From the NCBI RefSeq assembly GCF_023856365.1, contig NC_064548.1:5556642-5620641 (forward strand): 64,000 bases of DNA, written 5' to 3'. Source of the stretch: Brienomyrus brachyistius. Taxonomy: Eukaryota > Chordata > Actinopteri > Osteoglossiformes > Mormyridae. How positions within the stretch are numbered: position 1 is the stretch's first letter; every line of letters begins with the position of its first letter. Below, piece by piece: positions 25,418 through 35,065 of the stretch. Both the position numbers and the translations under genes were made by a program. Below the pieces are notes generated by a model. That model searched no databases and was not told the origin of the DNA. It saw only the letters and a program-made list of their open reading frames with translations.

Positions 25418-25433
25418 CCTATCATAAATCTAG

Positions 25434-25653
25434 CTGGATGTACTGGACAGACTGGGAGGAGGATGAGGTGAATGACAGTATCGGCAGGATCGAGCGGGCC
25501 TGGATGGACGGGTCGTCCCGGCAGGTCTTTGTCGCATCCAACATGCTGTGGCCCAACGGCCTCTCCCTGGACCATGGAACTGCCACCATGTACTGGTGCG
25601 ACGCCTACTTTGACCACATCGAGAGGATCTTTCTCAACGGGACGGGTCGAAAG
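25434..25653 (+). CDS. lrp1b: lrp1b exon (h): propeller 2 blades
   Basis: The 220-bp exon enters in phase 2 (acceptor AAATCTAG) and ends in phase 0 (donor GTGAAT). It encodes [46 protein letters not shown] and [20 protein letters not shown]. It contains two YWTD-type motifs (YWTD, YWCD). WCDAY(F/Y)DHIE is the LRP1B form; LRP1 has WVDAFYDRIE. NGT is a potential glycosylation site. Confidence 0.97.
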
Positions 25654-26180
25654 GTGAATGCCGAGGGCTGTTCTGGTGGGGTGTCCTGGTGAGAGCTGGA
25701 AGGCAGCGAGATGAGCACCAGAGTGTTAGACAACATCAGCTGCAAATGATGTCTCAGGAGGACGACCATGTGACAAACACGATATATATACGTAACACCC
25801 CCCCCCCCCCACCCCCCAACACACACAGGCTTGTAATTATATCTTCGTGAGGACTCTCCATTCATTTCTATCGGGAAAATTTTAATCCCAACATGAGAAC
25901 CTTAACCCCTACCCAGCCCTAAACCTAATCATAAGTAACCAAACAAAATACGAGACTTTTGCCATTTTTAGTTTTTGATTACTTTCACAGATCTTTGCGG
26001 GGACCTAAAAGATGGCCCCCACGATGTAAAAAAACACATTTAGTACATTTAGTCCCCACGATGTAATATAATCCCCCCACACACACACATACACACACAC
26101 AGGTAATGTAACAGCAAAAATAGTCACTGTTTAGAACTGCAGTTGTTTTATGTCTTTAGCTTGATATATTTCCTGTTCAG
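25654..26180 (+). other. Intron h-i (0.53 kb)
   Basis: It has a C homopolymer near 25797-25812 and CA-rich stretches near 26083-26101. GTCCCCACGATGTA occurs twice (near 26011 and 26053, with small differences). No gene was seen. Confidence 0.75.
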
Positions 26181-26370
26181 GTTGTGTACAGCGGAAAAGA
26201 ATTAAAGCACCCATTTGGGATTTCCCATTACCGGACACACGTCTTCTGGACCGATTACATGAACGGCTCCATTTTCCGGCTGGATCTTTCATCGGGGAAC
26301 ATTACACTGCTGAGGAGCGAGAGGCCCCCACTCTTCGCACTCCGGGTTTATGACGCTCAGAGTCAGCAAG
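26181..26370 (+). CDS. lrp1b: lrp1b exon (i): end of propeller 2
   Basis: The 190-bp exon starts in phase 0 (acceptor TCCTGTTCAG) and ends in phase 1 (donor GTGAAT). It encodes [58 protein letters not shown] and [16 protein letters not shown] is the LRP1B version of the last blade, against FWTEYRSGSVY in LRP1. Potential glycosylation sites are NGS and NIT. Confidence 0.97.
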
Positions 26371-28577
26371 GTGAATGGCCGCCGCACGGTGCGCAAATCT
26401 GACCTTTGACTCCAGGAACATGGGCGGGGCCTGCCCATCGGCTTCCTGTTTAGCTTTTCTCTTTCAATCCAAATGCTAACCGGTATCTGAGTTATGAAAG
26501 AGCTGCATGTGCTGGTAACCGCAGCTTTGAACTTTAATTAGCACTTCTTACAGGTCCACAGTGTGTTTCCCGCAACCGAGGTGCCAAATGCAAATTTTAA
26601 CCTTATCCATTCAGACTGTGAGCAGATTATTTCACTTGACATCTGTCAGTGTAAAACCCAAAGAGATATAAAGCTTTGAAATGACGCACATTTCCAGGAG
26701 AAAATAAACACTAGGAAAAACGTTATGTCTAGGAATGTCTTGAATTTAAAAGGAAAATGCTTATAGATAACAATTCCTCATATTTAAACCCCATCTTTTA
26801 TTATGAATAAGTAAATGAATCAACAGGGAATTTTATTGTAAATTAATTCATTTAAACATGTAATTACACTCCATGCACAAGGCCAGGGGTTGATGGGCAG
26901 GCATAGTTTGTTGGGAATCTGCATTAGAAGTATATTTATTAAATGAAATCTGAGCCATCACACTTAATTATCAGTGCTTTTGAATAAATTTGAAAACCTG
27001 AATTACTCCAGTAATCCCAGCACAGGGTGATTTCCACTCAGGGATAATTAAAGGGCTTTGTTGATTTATAAATAGTCAGAAAAATGAGATGGTGATCACA
27101 ATCACTGATATTAAAAAGCTTAAAACGTGCCGTGCTCTTAATGGGTGACACATATTTATATGAACATGCAAGATGTTCTCGCATGTGGAATATGGCTCGT
27201 TATTAGTATTTTGTGTATATATGTTGAATAATGTGGGGTGGTGTAATTATACTGTGCTATAGTGCATTTATGGCCATGAATGATTTATCATTACGGAGCA
27301 ATTCCTGTTTAAACGTGGAAACATGGAGTCAGGTGCCTGGGGTTGTGACCTTGCAGGTGGGGCAACAGCAGGAAATGAAGGCTGCTGTCTGTAATCTCAT
27401 AAACGGCTATGAGGATGTGTTTATTCTTCTTGACTCCCTTGATGTCTAGAGCAAGAATGTGGTGAGGGGAGGGGAGGGGCCGCTGGGGGTGATTACAGTC
27501 ACTGAGGCGCAAAAGCACCTATCAGAGCGCAGCGGTGGGGCCTCCATACCCAGCAGGACACGGGGAGCCGCGACGGCAGAGCCGGCGACTTTACGCATCA
27601 TTAGCCTGCATCCCGCAGCTCCTACGAGCTGCATGCCTGCAGGAGTCGAAAAACAGCACTCACGTATCACTTCCTGTGTTATTTTTGTCCAGCGATGGGC
27701 AGCCACTGATTCCACTTGCAGAAGTTGAACACTGTAGTACAGGGATGATTCTTCCTACTTCTACATTTCTGTGCGCTCCATAGTCTGCATCAGACTTATA
27801 CAGAGACAGACGCCTTCAGTCAGTCAGATGATCCACAGTAAAGGAAATCATGTAAATAAGAAAATACTCTTCTTATGTAAAGGCTGAAATGAACATCGGG
27901 ATTGTGTTCAAACTATTACTTAAAAGGTAATTGCAGCTTTTCAGCAAAATGTGGACATAACATATATACTTGTGTTCCACTTCAGCACATCAATTTTGAA
28001 GTAAATTATGAGCGAAAAAGCCATCTTGGACTCTTAACTCTTGGCTTGTCGTGGAAGTGCAGTTAGCAATAGCCCCAAACTTCATGCCACAAAAGAGATT
28101 GATTGGGCCTCTTTGTGTATATTACACACTGGCTCTTACTAAATCAAGGTCTTTATCTCATTGGTTCAGGCACTGCATACTTACAGAATCTTCAACTACA
28201 CAATCTTCTCCATACTCAGCAACTGGCAGCTGCCCCATGAGGGAGGAAGGAATCACTCTGTCATTGCTGTGTTTGTGTTTACCTCTGCCAGTAAGACGAA
28301 TTATTAATCCAGGGAGCAAAATGTCAAATCCACCCTCAAAAATCTTCCCCTTAATTCAAAAGTCAATGCTGGAATCTGTGATAAAATTCCTCGCAGTCTT
28401 ATACAGGACAGGAAATTGGTTTTAGATAAAGATATCACTTAAATAAATGCCCTTATTCTGGCTTGAAGGCTGAACGTTTGATTGGTTATTCTCACCGCCT
28501 GGGGATCCTCCTTCCGGGGCCAGTGAGGCATTCCTGGTCAAGTTTAAAGGTTCACTTCATGTCTTTGCATCCCGCAG
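26371..28577 (+). other. Intron i-j (2.2 kb)
   Basis: AT-rich unique sequence with no recognised gene or transposon. Open frames near 27.5-27.8 kb on both strands lack any family resemblance. Confidence 0.75.
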
Positions 28578-28703
28578 GGGCCGACAGCGAGTGTCGGATA
28601 AACTACGGGGGTTGCAGCACCCTGTGTCTGCCTATTCCAGGGGGGCGCGTCTGTGCATGTGCCGACAACCAGCATCTGGCGAAGAACAACTTCACCTGTT
28701 CAA
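28578..28703 (+). CDS. lrp1b: lrp1b exon (j): EGF-like domain after propeller 2
   Basis: The 126-bp exon is in phase 1 at both ends (acceptor CATCCCGCAG, donor GTAAGC). It encodes a six-cysteine EGF module with SECRINYGGCSTLCLPIPGG and RVCACADNQHLAKNNFTC. The sequence PGGRVCACADNQ matches LRP1B; LRP1 has PGSRQCACAEDQ. It separates propeller 2 from the class A cluster. Confidence 0.97.
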
Positions 28704-28820
28704 GTAAGCCTTTCTCCATGGTGTCATCCATCGTGAAGCAGTGTTTTCGTTTACTCCCGGGGCATTGTGGGAAACGTGGGGCTCTGCGTTAATGTCCATG
28801 GCTGTGGATCTCCCCCAAAG
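28704..28820 (+). other. Intron j-k (117 bp)
   Basis: The shortest intron in the window, GT-AG with CTCCCCCAAAG at the acceptor. Confidence 0.9.
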
Positions 28821-28955
28821 GTGTGACGGGGGAGCCGGAGCGCTGCGGCAATGGCGAGTTCCAGTGCCGCAACCACCGCTGCATTCAGGCATCATGGAAA
28901 TGTGACGGGGACGATGACTGCTTGGACGGCAGTGATGAGGACGCCCATGTGTGCT
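28821..28955 (+). CDS. lrp1b: lrp1b exon (k): LDL class A repeat 1 of cluster II
   Basis: The 135-bp exon is in phase 1 at both ends. It encodes [20 protein letters not shown] and [13 protein letters not shown]. Six cysteines and the acidic DGDDDC..GSDE calcium cage are complete, preceded by Trp (SWKC), the usual ligand-contact position. The donor is the weak GTGCGT. It was chosen because TGC T|AT AAC with the next exon restores the family sequence and phase. Confidence 0.95.
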
Positions 28956-29110
28956 GTGCGTGTCTGCGTAACTCCACGAAACCAGCCACGTAGATAAATA
29001 AAGCAAATCCTTACGTGGTTCATTTGTATTTGTATCCTTAAGCGCAGTTTTGTGTCATGTCCCCGTATATGTATCGAAAAGCAGCAGTGATCTGTAAGTA
29101 CTAGAGGTGT

Positions 29111-29440
29111 AGCGGTACAGTTTGCCCACAGTTCGGTATATGTCACGGTTTTTTGACCCTGATAATGGTACAGTTTGCCCACAGTTCGGTATATGTCGCG
29201 GTTTGTGGACCCTGGTAACGGTACAGTTTGCCCACAGTTCGGTATATGTCGTGGTTTGTGGACCCTGGTAACGGTACAGTTTGCCCACAGTTTGGTATAT
29301 GTCACAGTTTTTTGACCCCGGTAACAGTACAGTTTGCCCACAGTTCGGTATATGTCACGGTTTTTGGACCCCGGTAACGGTACAGTTAGCCCACAGTTCG
29401 GTATATGTCACAGTTTTTTTACCCCGGTAACGGTACAGTT
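29111..29440. repeat. 53-bp subterminal minisatellite, about six copies
   Basis: The unit is GGTACAGTTTGCCCACAGTT followed by CGGTATATGTC(A/G)CGGTTT and a G(G/A)ACC(C)CGGTAAC block. It begins within the left terminal repeat of the hAT-like element, whose own GCGGTACAGTTTG forms the first copy. Confidence 0.9.
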
Positions 29441-30189
29441 TCATTATCTTTATCCTAAAAGAAGAAAATAAAAAGACATCAAACTATAATTAAACAATGA
29501 ATCTTTATTTTTCCATATGACAACTCTCCCTTCATAAAAATGGTAGCACGATTGACTAGGCCAAATTTATGTCTCTACTGTCTGAAATCAAGGAGAGAAC
29601 AATATTTAAATTTAAATGTTCCCTAACTTTGATAAACTCTGTGTGCTTTGTCTATTATATTACATAAATGATCTATTATATAGTATGTGCAGTACTTATA
29701 CAGGCAATATTAAATAATAAAATAATAAAGTGTAACATCAAGTAAGCTACCTGCCTAAGCATTCTGTGTTAGCATTCTCTAAGCTTTGATGAGTTACATA
29801 AACAGGGTACATACTTGTATAGACAATATTAAATGTAAAAATAACTGCAATGTGCAAAAACAGGTTGGTACCCGAATGAGATATTTATTTCTTTATGGTG
29901 AGGTTATTTGTAAGAAACCCAAATGTGTACTCTCTGACGCAAGGTGACTGCTACTGAATCTCATCTTAATAAAGAAAAATAATTTTAATTGACAAAAACA
30001 TATACGGAGTTAATGATATCACTGTTTAAAGTAACCACAGGCAATCGGAGCACATTAAGTGTAGGTAGATAATCGATGTTACAAAGTCCACAACCCAAGG
30101 GAGTGCAGAATGTTTCTGATGCAGCAGACCCACAGAAAGGGGGCAAAATAAAACACATCGTGGTGAGTGGTCGGGTCATTTTCATAAAG

Positions 30190-30330
30190 AGCCGAGAGTT
30201 CAAATCCAGGCCAAAATTTTGTTTCAACCAAGCAGTTGAGTACTCTGTGACTGTGACTCTTTATATTCAACTGGTTGGTTGAAACAAAATCATGGTCTGG
30301 ATTTTTATTCCCTGGAGCTGAACTTCCCAC
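30190..30330. repeat. Imperfect palindrome / inverted repeat
   Basis: The arm near 30205-30241 (AAAATTTTGTTTCAACCAAG) pairs with the arm near 30265-30302 (GGTTGGTTGAAACAAAATCA). Outer segments GAGTTCAAATCCAGG and CTGGA(TT)..CTGAAC also pair partly. It could be a MITE or a foldback unit inside the hAT-like element. Confidence 0.65.
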
Positions 30331-30375
30331 CTCTGGCAACAGCACAGACGAGGAAGCCATCATTTTACAAAGCAC

Positions 30376-30605
30376 TTCTTTTTTTTAGATGCTTTATTGA
30401 TCCCCGTAGGGAAATTCTCTTTTATGCCTCCCCCAACTTGCTCTCTGTAAGTTGGAGCAAGCTGGCCGTGAAGGGCAGCCACCCATCGCCACACCCATGG
30501 AGCTGGTGGTTAAGGGTCTTGCTTAAGCAGACTGGGCTCAAATGGGTGACATCCTGGTTACAGGCACAGAGGCTTAGCACACTAAGCCACACACATCCCC
30601 CCCAC
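30376..30605 (-). mobile_element. tRNA-derived SINE, minus strand
   Basis: Read on the minus strand it has GCAAGACCCTTAACCACCAG, GGTGGCTGCCCTTCACGG, GAGAGCAAGTTGGGGGAGGC and the tail CCTACGGGGATCAATAAAGC followed by an A-run. It is the same family as 16968-17175. It lies inside the hAT-like element, so it inserted later or was carried with it. Confidence 0.75.
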
Positions 30606-30747
30606 TAATGAAACACACGGCAAACATTATATAGTAACAACATTTACAATTAACATAAACACACAACAACCTTTCATTTGCACCATTTAAAGATAAGTGC
30701 AGTGCGATATAAAGCATGCTGGCTGCTGACCAACCACATGGCCTCAC

Positions 30748-30860
30748 ATTATGTCAGCCAATTGTCGACAGTGGGTGGGATTATGTCAGCCAATTGTCAA
30801 CACTGGGTGGGATCATGTCAGACAGTTGTCAACCAATTGTTGACAGTCTGCGGGATCACT
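30748..30860. repeat. 32-bp tandem repeat, three units
   Basis: ATGTCAGCCAATTGTCGACA and its variants ATGTCAGCCAATTGTCAACA and ATGTCAGACAGTTGTCAACC are spaced by about 32 bp, each followed by a GTGGGTGGGAT-like block. Confidence 0.75.
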
Positions 30861-31245
30861 GCTCATATGATGTCATATTGTTGAAACAATGTCGATTATG
30901 TTTGAAGTATGCGGCTACCTTTAGCCAGGACGTGGATAATTTATGCCATCTGCTGTTGTATAATAACATTTAAATTCTACCCCTCGAAAATAAGACGACC
31001 CCTGGTTTTGTATTTTTTTGGGAAAAACACTTGATGTTTGTATATTTGCACCAGTACATTTAGGAAAATGCCAGACACATCGTAATACTGTGGATCAGGG
31101 TGTATTGGTGTAGGAGTCGTGCCGTTCGATAATGTATGGTGTACTGTTACACCCCTAGTAAGTATAGGGTCAAGTAAGTTTTGTGTTATGTCCCTGTATA
31201 TGTACAGAAACGCAATGACAACATTATGTCTCTTGCCCCATGCAG

Positions 31246-31371
31246 ATAACCGCAGTTGCCCCCCTGACCAGTTTAGGTGCTTCAACAACCGCTGCATCCC
31301 CAAGAGGTGGCTGTGCGATGGGACCAACGATTGTGGGGGTGGAGAGGACGAGTCCAACTCCACATGTGCCG
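31246..31371 (+). CDS. lrp1b: lrp1b exon (l): class A repeat 2
   Basis: The 126-bp exon is in phase 1 at both ends (acceptor CCCATGCAG, donor GTAATT). It encodes [20 protein letters not shown] and [17 protein letters not shown], with six cysteines. [10 protein letters not shown](A/T)NDCG is the LRP1B form. The calcium site is slightly variant (GGGEDE). NST is a potential glycosylation site. Confidence 0.96.
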
Positions 31372-31609
31372 GTAATTGTCCTTCAGTAGTGCCAATCAAG
31401 TGAAAGCTGATACGGAGTGCCCTCTGCTTTGATTCTCCTACAGTGTCACTGTGAAATAGAGCTCACAGGTTAGCTGGAAGCACACTATACAGTATATAGT
31501 GATATTCCGTCCATCCTCTAATCATTTTTCCTGATCAGGCTCACAGGAGCCTCTCTCAGCATCTGTAGACAGTCATACTCAATGGGCAATTCAGAAACAC
31601 CCAGCTCTG

Positions 31610-31797
31610 CAAATTAGACTACTCTGTGTCTATCATCGGAAGGTCACTGGTTCAAATCCTAGGTTTGGCAGATTTATTTTACCACTGGGCCCTTGAGCAA
31701 GGCCTTTAACAAGTTGTTCCAGGGACTGACTGACCTTGCGTTCTCAAATATGTACGTTCCGTTGGGTAAAATGTTGTGAAATAAATAAATGTAGTCT
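31610..31797 (+). mobile_element. tRNA-derived SINE
   Basis: ATCGGAAGGTCACTGGTTCA with B-box GGTTCAAATCC, ACCACTGGGCCCTTGAGCAA, CCAGGGACTGACTGACCTTG and a TAAATAAATG-like end. Its 3' end abuts the truncated end of the Tc1 element. Confidence 0.65.
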
Positions 31798-31802
31798 AAC
31801 TG

Positions 31803-33097
31803 TATATGTGAGGGACTGCTGGAGGACACCCCCCCCCCCCACATGCTGTATGCATGCCTGACAATGTTGGGGCATGGTCCTAATGAGACAACGGATGGTG
31901 TCCTGGGGGATCTCCTCTCAGATCTGGACCAGGGCATCATTGAGCTCTTGGACAGTCTGAGGTGCAACCTGGCAGCGTTAAACATAATGTCCCAGAGGTG
32001 TTCTATTGGATTTAGGTCAGGCGAGCATGGGGGGCAGTCAATGGTATCAATTCCTTCATCCTCCAGGAACTGCCTACATGCTCTTGCCACATGAGGACGG
32101 GCATTGTCATGCACCAGGAGGAACCTAGGACCCACTGCACCAGCATAGGGTCTGACAATGGGTTCAAGGATTTCATCCTGATACCTAATGGCTGTCAAGG
32201 TGCCGTTGTCTAGCCTGTAGAGGTCTGTGCGTCCCTCCATGGATATGCCTCCCCAGACCATCACTGACCCACCACCAAACCAGTCATGCTGAACAATGTT
32301 TCAGGCAGAATAACCTTCTTCACAGATTCTCCAGACCCTTTCACGTCTGTCACATGAGCTCATGGTGAACCTGCTCTCATCTATGAAAAGCACAGGGTGC
32401 CAGTGGCAGTCCTGCAAATTCTGGTATTCTATGGCAAACACCAATCAAGCTTCACAGTGCTGGGCAGTGAGCACAGGACCCATTACAGGACGTCGAGCCC
32501 TCAGGCCACCCTCCTGAAGTCTGTCTCTGACCAAACAATCAGAAACATTCACACCAGTGGCCTGCTGGAGGTCATTTTGTAGGGCTCCAGCAGTGTTCAT
32601 CCTGTTCCTCCTTGCACAAAGGAGCAGATACCGGTCCTGCTGATGGGTTAAGGACCTTCTACAGCCCTGTTCAGCTCTCCTTGAGTATCTGCCTGTCTCC
32701 TGGAATCTCCTCCATGCCCTTGAGACTGTGCTCGGAGACACAGCAAACCTTCTGGCAATGGCACGTATTAATGCGCCATCCTGAAGGAGTTGCACTACTT
32801 GTGCAACCTCTGTAGGGTCCAGGTATCGCCTCATGCTACCAGTAGTGACACTGACTGTCGCCAAATGCAAAACTAGTGAAAAAACCATCTGAAAAGATGA
32901 GGAGGAAAAAATGCCAGTGGCCTCCACCTGTTAAACCATTCCTGGTTTGGGGGTCGTCTCATTGTTGCCCCTCTAGTTCACCTGTTGATAATTTGATTAA
33001 CACCAAAGCAGCTGAAACTGATTAAAAATCCCCTCCGCTACTTAAATATATATATATATTCAGACCAGAGGTGTCAGACCAGAGTTGTCAGCCACTG
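31803..33097 (-). mobile_element. Tc1/mariner element, truncated at 3' end
   Basis: The right (5') end CAGTGGCTGACAACTCTGGT, read on the minus strand, is an inverted-repeat terminus next to a TA at 33098-33099. The transposase reads leftward. The opposite terminus is not visible: after the C-terminal transposase code the sequence meets a C-run and a SINE end near 31800. Confidence 0.85.
31840..32927 (-). pseudogene. Tc1-like transposase, broken
   Basis: The N-terminal part (32927-32445) has a helix-turn-helix region: [39 protein letters not shown]. The C-terminal part (32264 leftward) has SMEGRTDLYRLDNGTLTAIR, LLVHDNARPHVARACRQFL and DLNPIEHLWD. The acidic residues expected for DDE catalysis are present in FIDESRF (between the two frames), VHDNARP and PIEHLWD. 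A frameshift near 32445 and a TGA near 32300 separate the parts, and the C-terminus is frameshifted again. It cannot give an intact transposase. Antisense open frames here are shadows. Confidence 0.88.
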
Positions 33098-33099
33098 TA

Positions 33100-34948
33100 C
33101 CGCCCACATTGTACTAATGTGTTTTATAAAATATACATTCACACACAGACACACACACAAGGCAGGACAGTGTGGATGTTTTATGTATCTTCTGATGAGT
33201 TATGACTTAAATAACTTTAAAAGTCTTGGTGTTTGATCACAGCTGTTTTCCTTCAGCTGAGCAGAAATATTTCACGGCCTGCTTCAGAAAGTGATAATAC
33301 ATGGAAAGTCTTAGGCAGCCTGGCCGGCCCTCCTCCTGCTAGGTGCTGCTCGCTCTGATTTATCGCTCGTGTCTGAGAGAGTCGTACGGCGTTTGTCACA
33401 GCTTGCTGGCGTGTTTTACATCTCGTGAGGTGTAAAAAGAATTGCCAGGAGCTCGCTTCACAAATGGATATGAATCCAAATATGTACTTTGTGCATTTCC
33501 CTGATTATTCTAAATGTTAGGCTTTCGAGACATTCATTCTGATGTATGGGTGCCCTAACCCCAGTGCTGTCTCCATCCCAAGACATATATGCTGTTTTTG
33601 TTTTGTAGAAGATATTTCACCACTCTTGTGTGTGTGTGCTCTGTGTTGGACTAGCATCCCACCCTAATTATGGAACTGGTGGATAGGTTCTAAATCTATC
33701 ATAATCCCATATTAGCCACGCTTGAAAGGGATGTGTGTATGATTCTAAAGTACCTGAAAGGAAAGTGTGTCTAGTTTGTTAGAAACTATATTCCAGATTC
33801 TTCCCAAGAGAATTCCAACTCTTTAAATAGCCAGATAGATTTTGGCCCACTTGTAATTACCATTGCAATAATTTTTTTGTTGCGATCGCTCAGAAAATTA
33901 ACCTTAGGAATATCATTTTGTTTTTAGTTTTGTTTTGATGTTTTTCAGTCCAGGCAAGTTGGATATGGTACTTTACAGTTTATTCAGCTGTGACATTTTA
34001 CACAGATTGTACTATACGCTTTGAAATGCAGAGCCGGAACTTGAAAGGCGGATTAAAATCATGTTTCGGTCACATCACATCACCACAGATGCACCTGTTA
34101 CTGAGACACAAACGTCAGTTGTTGGGATTATGAGTTGGCCTGCAGTTAACTGGTGCCACCTGAGAATATGGCCCTTATACCACTGTCCCGTGTCGCTCTC
34201 ATTTAGACACCGGCCTCCGTTCTCTCATTATATATCGGTGTCTTTGTCAAACACGCCTTGATTCTTCTGCTTGTCGTACAGTGACAGAAAACCTAAGTTC
34301 CTCCCGCGTCCAGAAAGAAATCGACAGGGACATGAAAACATCCGCGGGTCCGCGGCAGCTTCCTGCGGCGCCGAGCCCAAGATGAAACGGCCGGGTCAGC
34401 GCAGATAGAGTTCATGCTTCCTGAGTTTCGCTGAAATCCCATCCAGATGGGCCCGCCGCGTAGCCGATTCACAATAGAGCCGTGTTGCATCGGCGTGTTT
34501 TCTGTTTCATCACCCCTGTCGCGGTCCTCGTAAGCCCACCATTAGTGGCATGACTACATACAGCAGTCACTTGTGGTTTGTCCCCAAAACCTCGTTTGAG
34601 GAATAACCACATTCACTAATGTGCTACTAGGAGTATCTATATTTTCTATTTATATTTTGAAAGCTCTGTCTTATACTTAACCTCAGAAATAAAGCTCGTA
34701 TAAATGCTCAAACGCACCTAGACAAACATTAACATACTGCTGAGGCTGTAACACCCCTGGTCTATTTTGTCCTTCTGTTGCTGAAAAAGCGCATTAGCTA
34801 AGTGAGTGTATTAAAACTTTAAGATGTTAGACACTTAAAAAAACCCACAAACCATTAAAAAGCCAACCAGCCTCCAAAAACTCAACGGGTGCCCTAATCC
34901 CGTGACAAAGAAATCACTCGAATAAACCTTTTCTTCTTCCGTTTTTAG
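33100..34948 (+). other. Rest of intron l-m, no gene seen
   Basis: Mostly unique sequence. The CpG-richer segment near 34270-34520 (CCGCGGGTCCGCGGCAGC) has no coding support. Confidence 0.6.
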
Positions 34949-35065
34949 CTCAGACATGCCAAGCGGATCAGTTCTCCTGTCACAATGGCCGCTGTATCCC
35001 GGAGTCCTGGCGCTGCGATCGGGATGACGATTGCGGGGACCGCTCCGACGAGACGTCCTCATGCA
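34949..35065 (+). CDS. lrp1b: lrp1b exon (m): class A repeat 3
   Basis: The 117-bp exon is in phase 1 at both ends (acceptor CGTTTTTAG, donor GTGAGT). It encodes [20 protein letters not shown] and [16 protein letters not shown]. Six cysteines, the Trp before the calcium cage and SDE are complete. The CDRDDDCGD form resembles LRP1B (CDREDDCGD). Confidence 0.96.

Larger units (their letters stand above)
20742..25433 (+). other. Intron g-h (4.7 kb)
   Basis: It contains a SINE (20937-21150), a (GT)n tract (21541-21600), a fish SINE-like repeat with an expanded internal minisatellite (22262-22802) and a (GTCT)n tract close to the next acceptor. From about 22800 to 25390 I see only unique AT-rich sequence. 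Confidence 0.8.
29102..31157. mobile_element. Non-autonomous hAT-like DNA transposon
   Basis: The left end TAGAGGTGTAGCGGTACAG and the right end, read in reverse complement, TAGGGGTGTAACAGTACAC are inverted repeats of hAT type. They are flanked by an 8-bp target duplication, GTAAGTAC on the left (29094-29101) and GTAAGTAT on the right (31158-31165). No transposase frame is visible. The interior contains a subterminal 53-bp minisatellite, a long imperfect palindrome (about 30190-30330), a minus-strand SINE (30376-30605) and a 32-bp triplicate near 30750. Confidence 0.75.
28956..31245 (+). other. Intron k-l (2.3 kb), mostly a hAT-like element
   Basis: Nearly the whole intron is taken up by the transposon-like unit at 29102-31157. 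The flanks on each side share a ~45-bp direct repeat. Confidence 0.75.
31372..34948 (+). other. Intron l-m (3.6 kb)
   Basis: It contains a SINE (about 31610-31797) directly followed by a broken Tc1 element (31803-33097). A CpG-richer stretch lies at about 34270-34520. The remainder is unique AT-rich sequence. Confidence 0.8.

Noticed and set aside
27446..27783. Open frames of about 85 codons on both strands
   Set aside because: Mirror frames in a GC-richer patch, with no domain or splice support.
31843..32094. Plus-strand open frame of 83 codons
   Set aside because: It is antisense to the Tc1 transposase remnant, which is clearly read on the minus strand.
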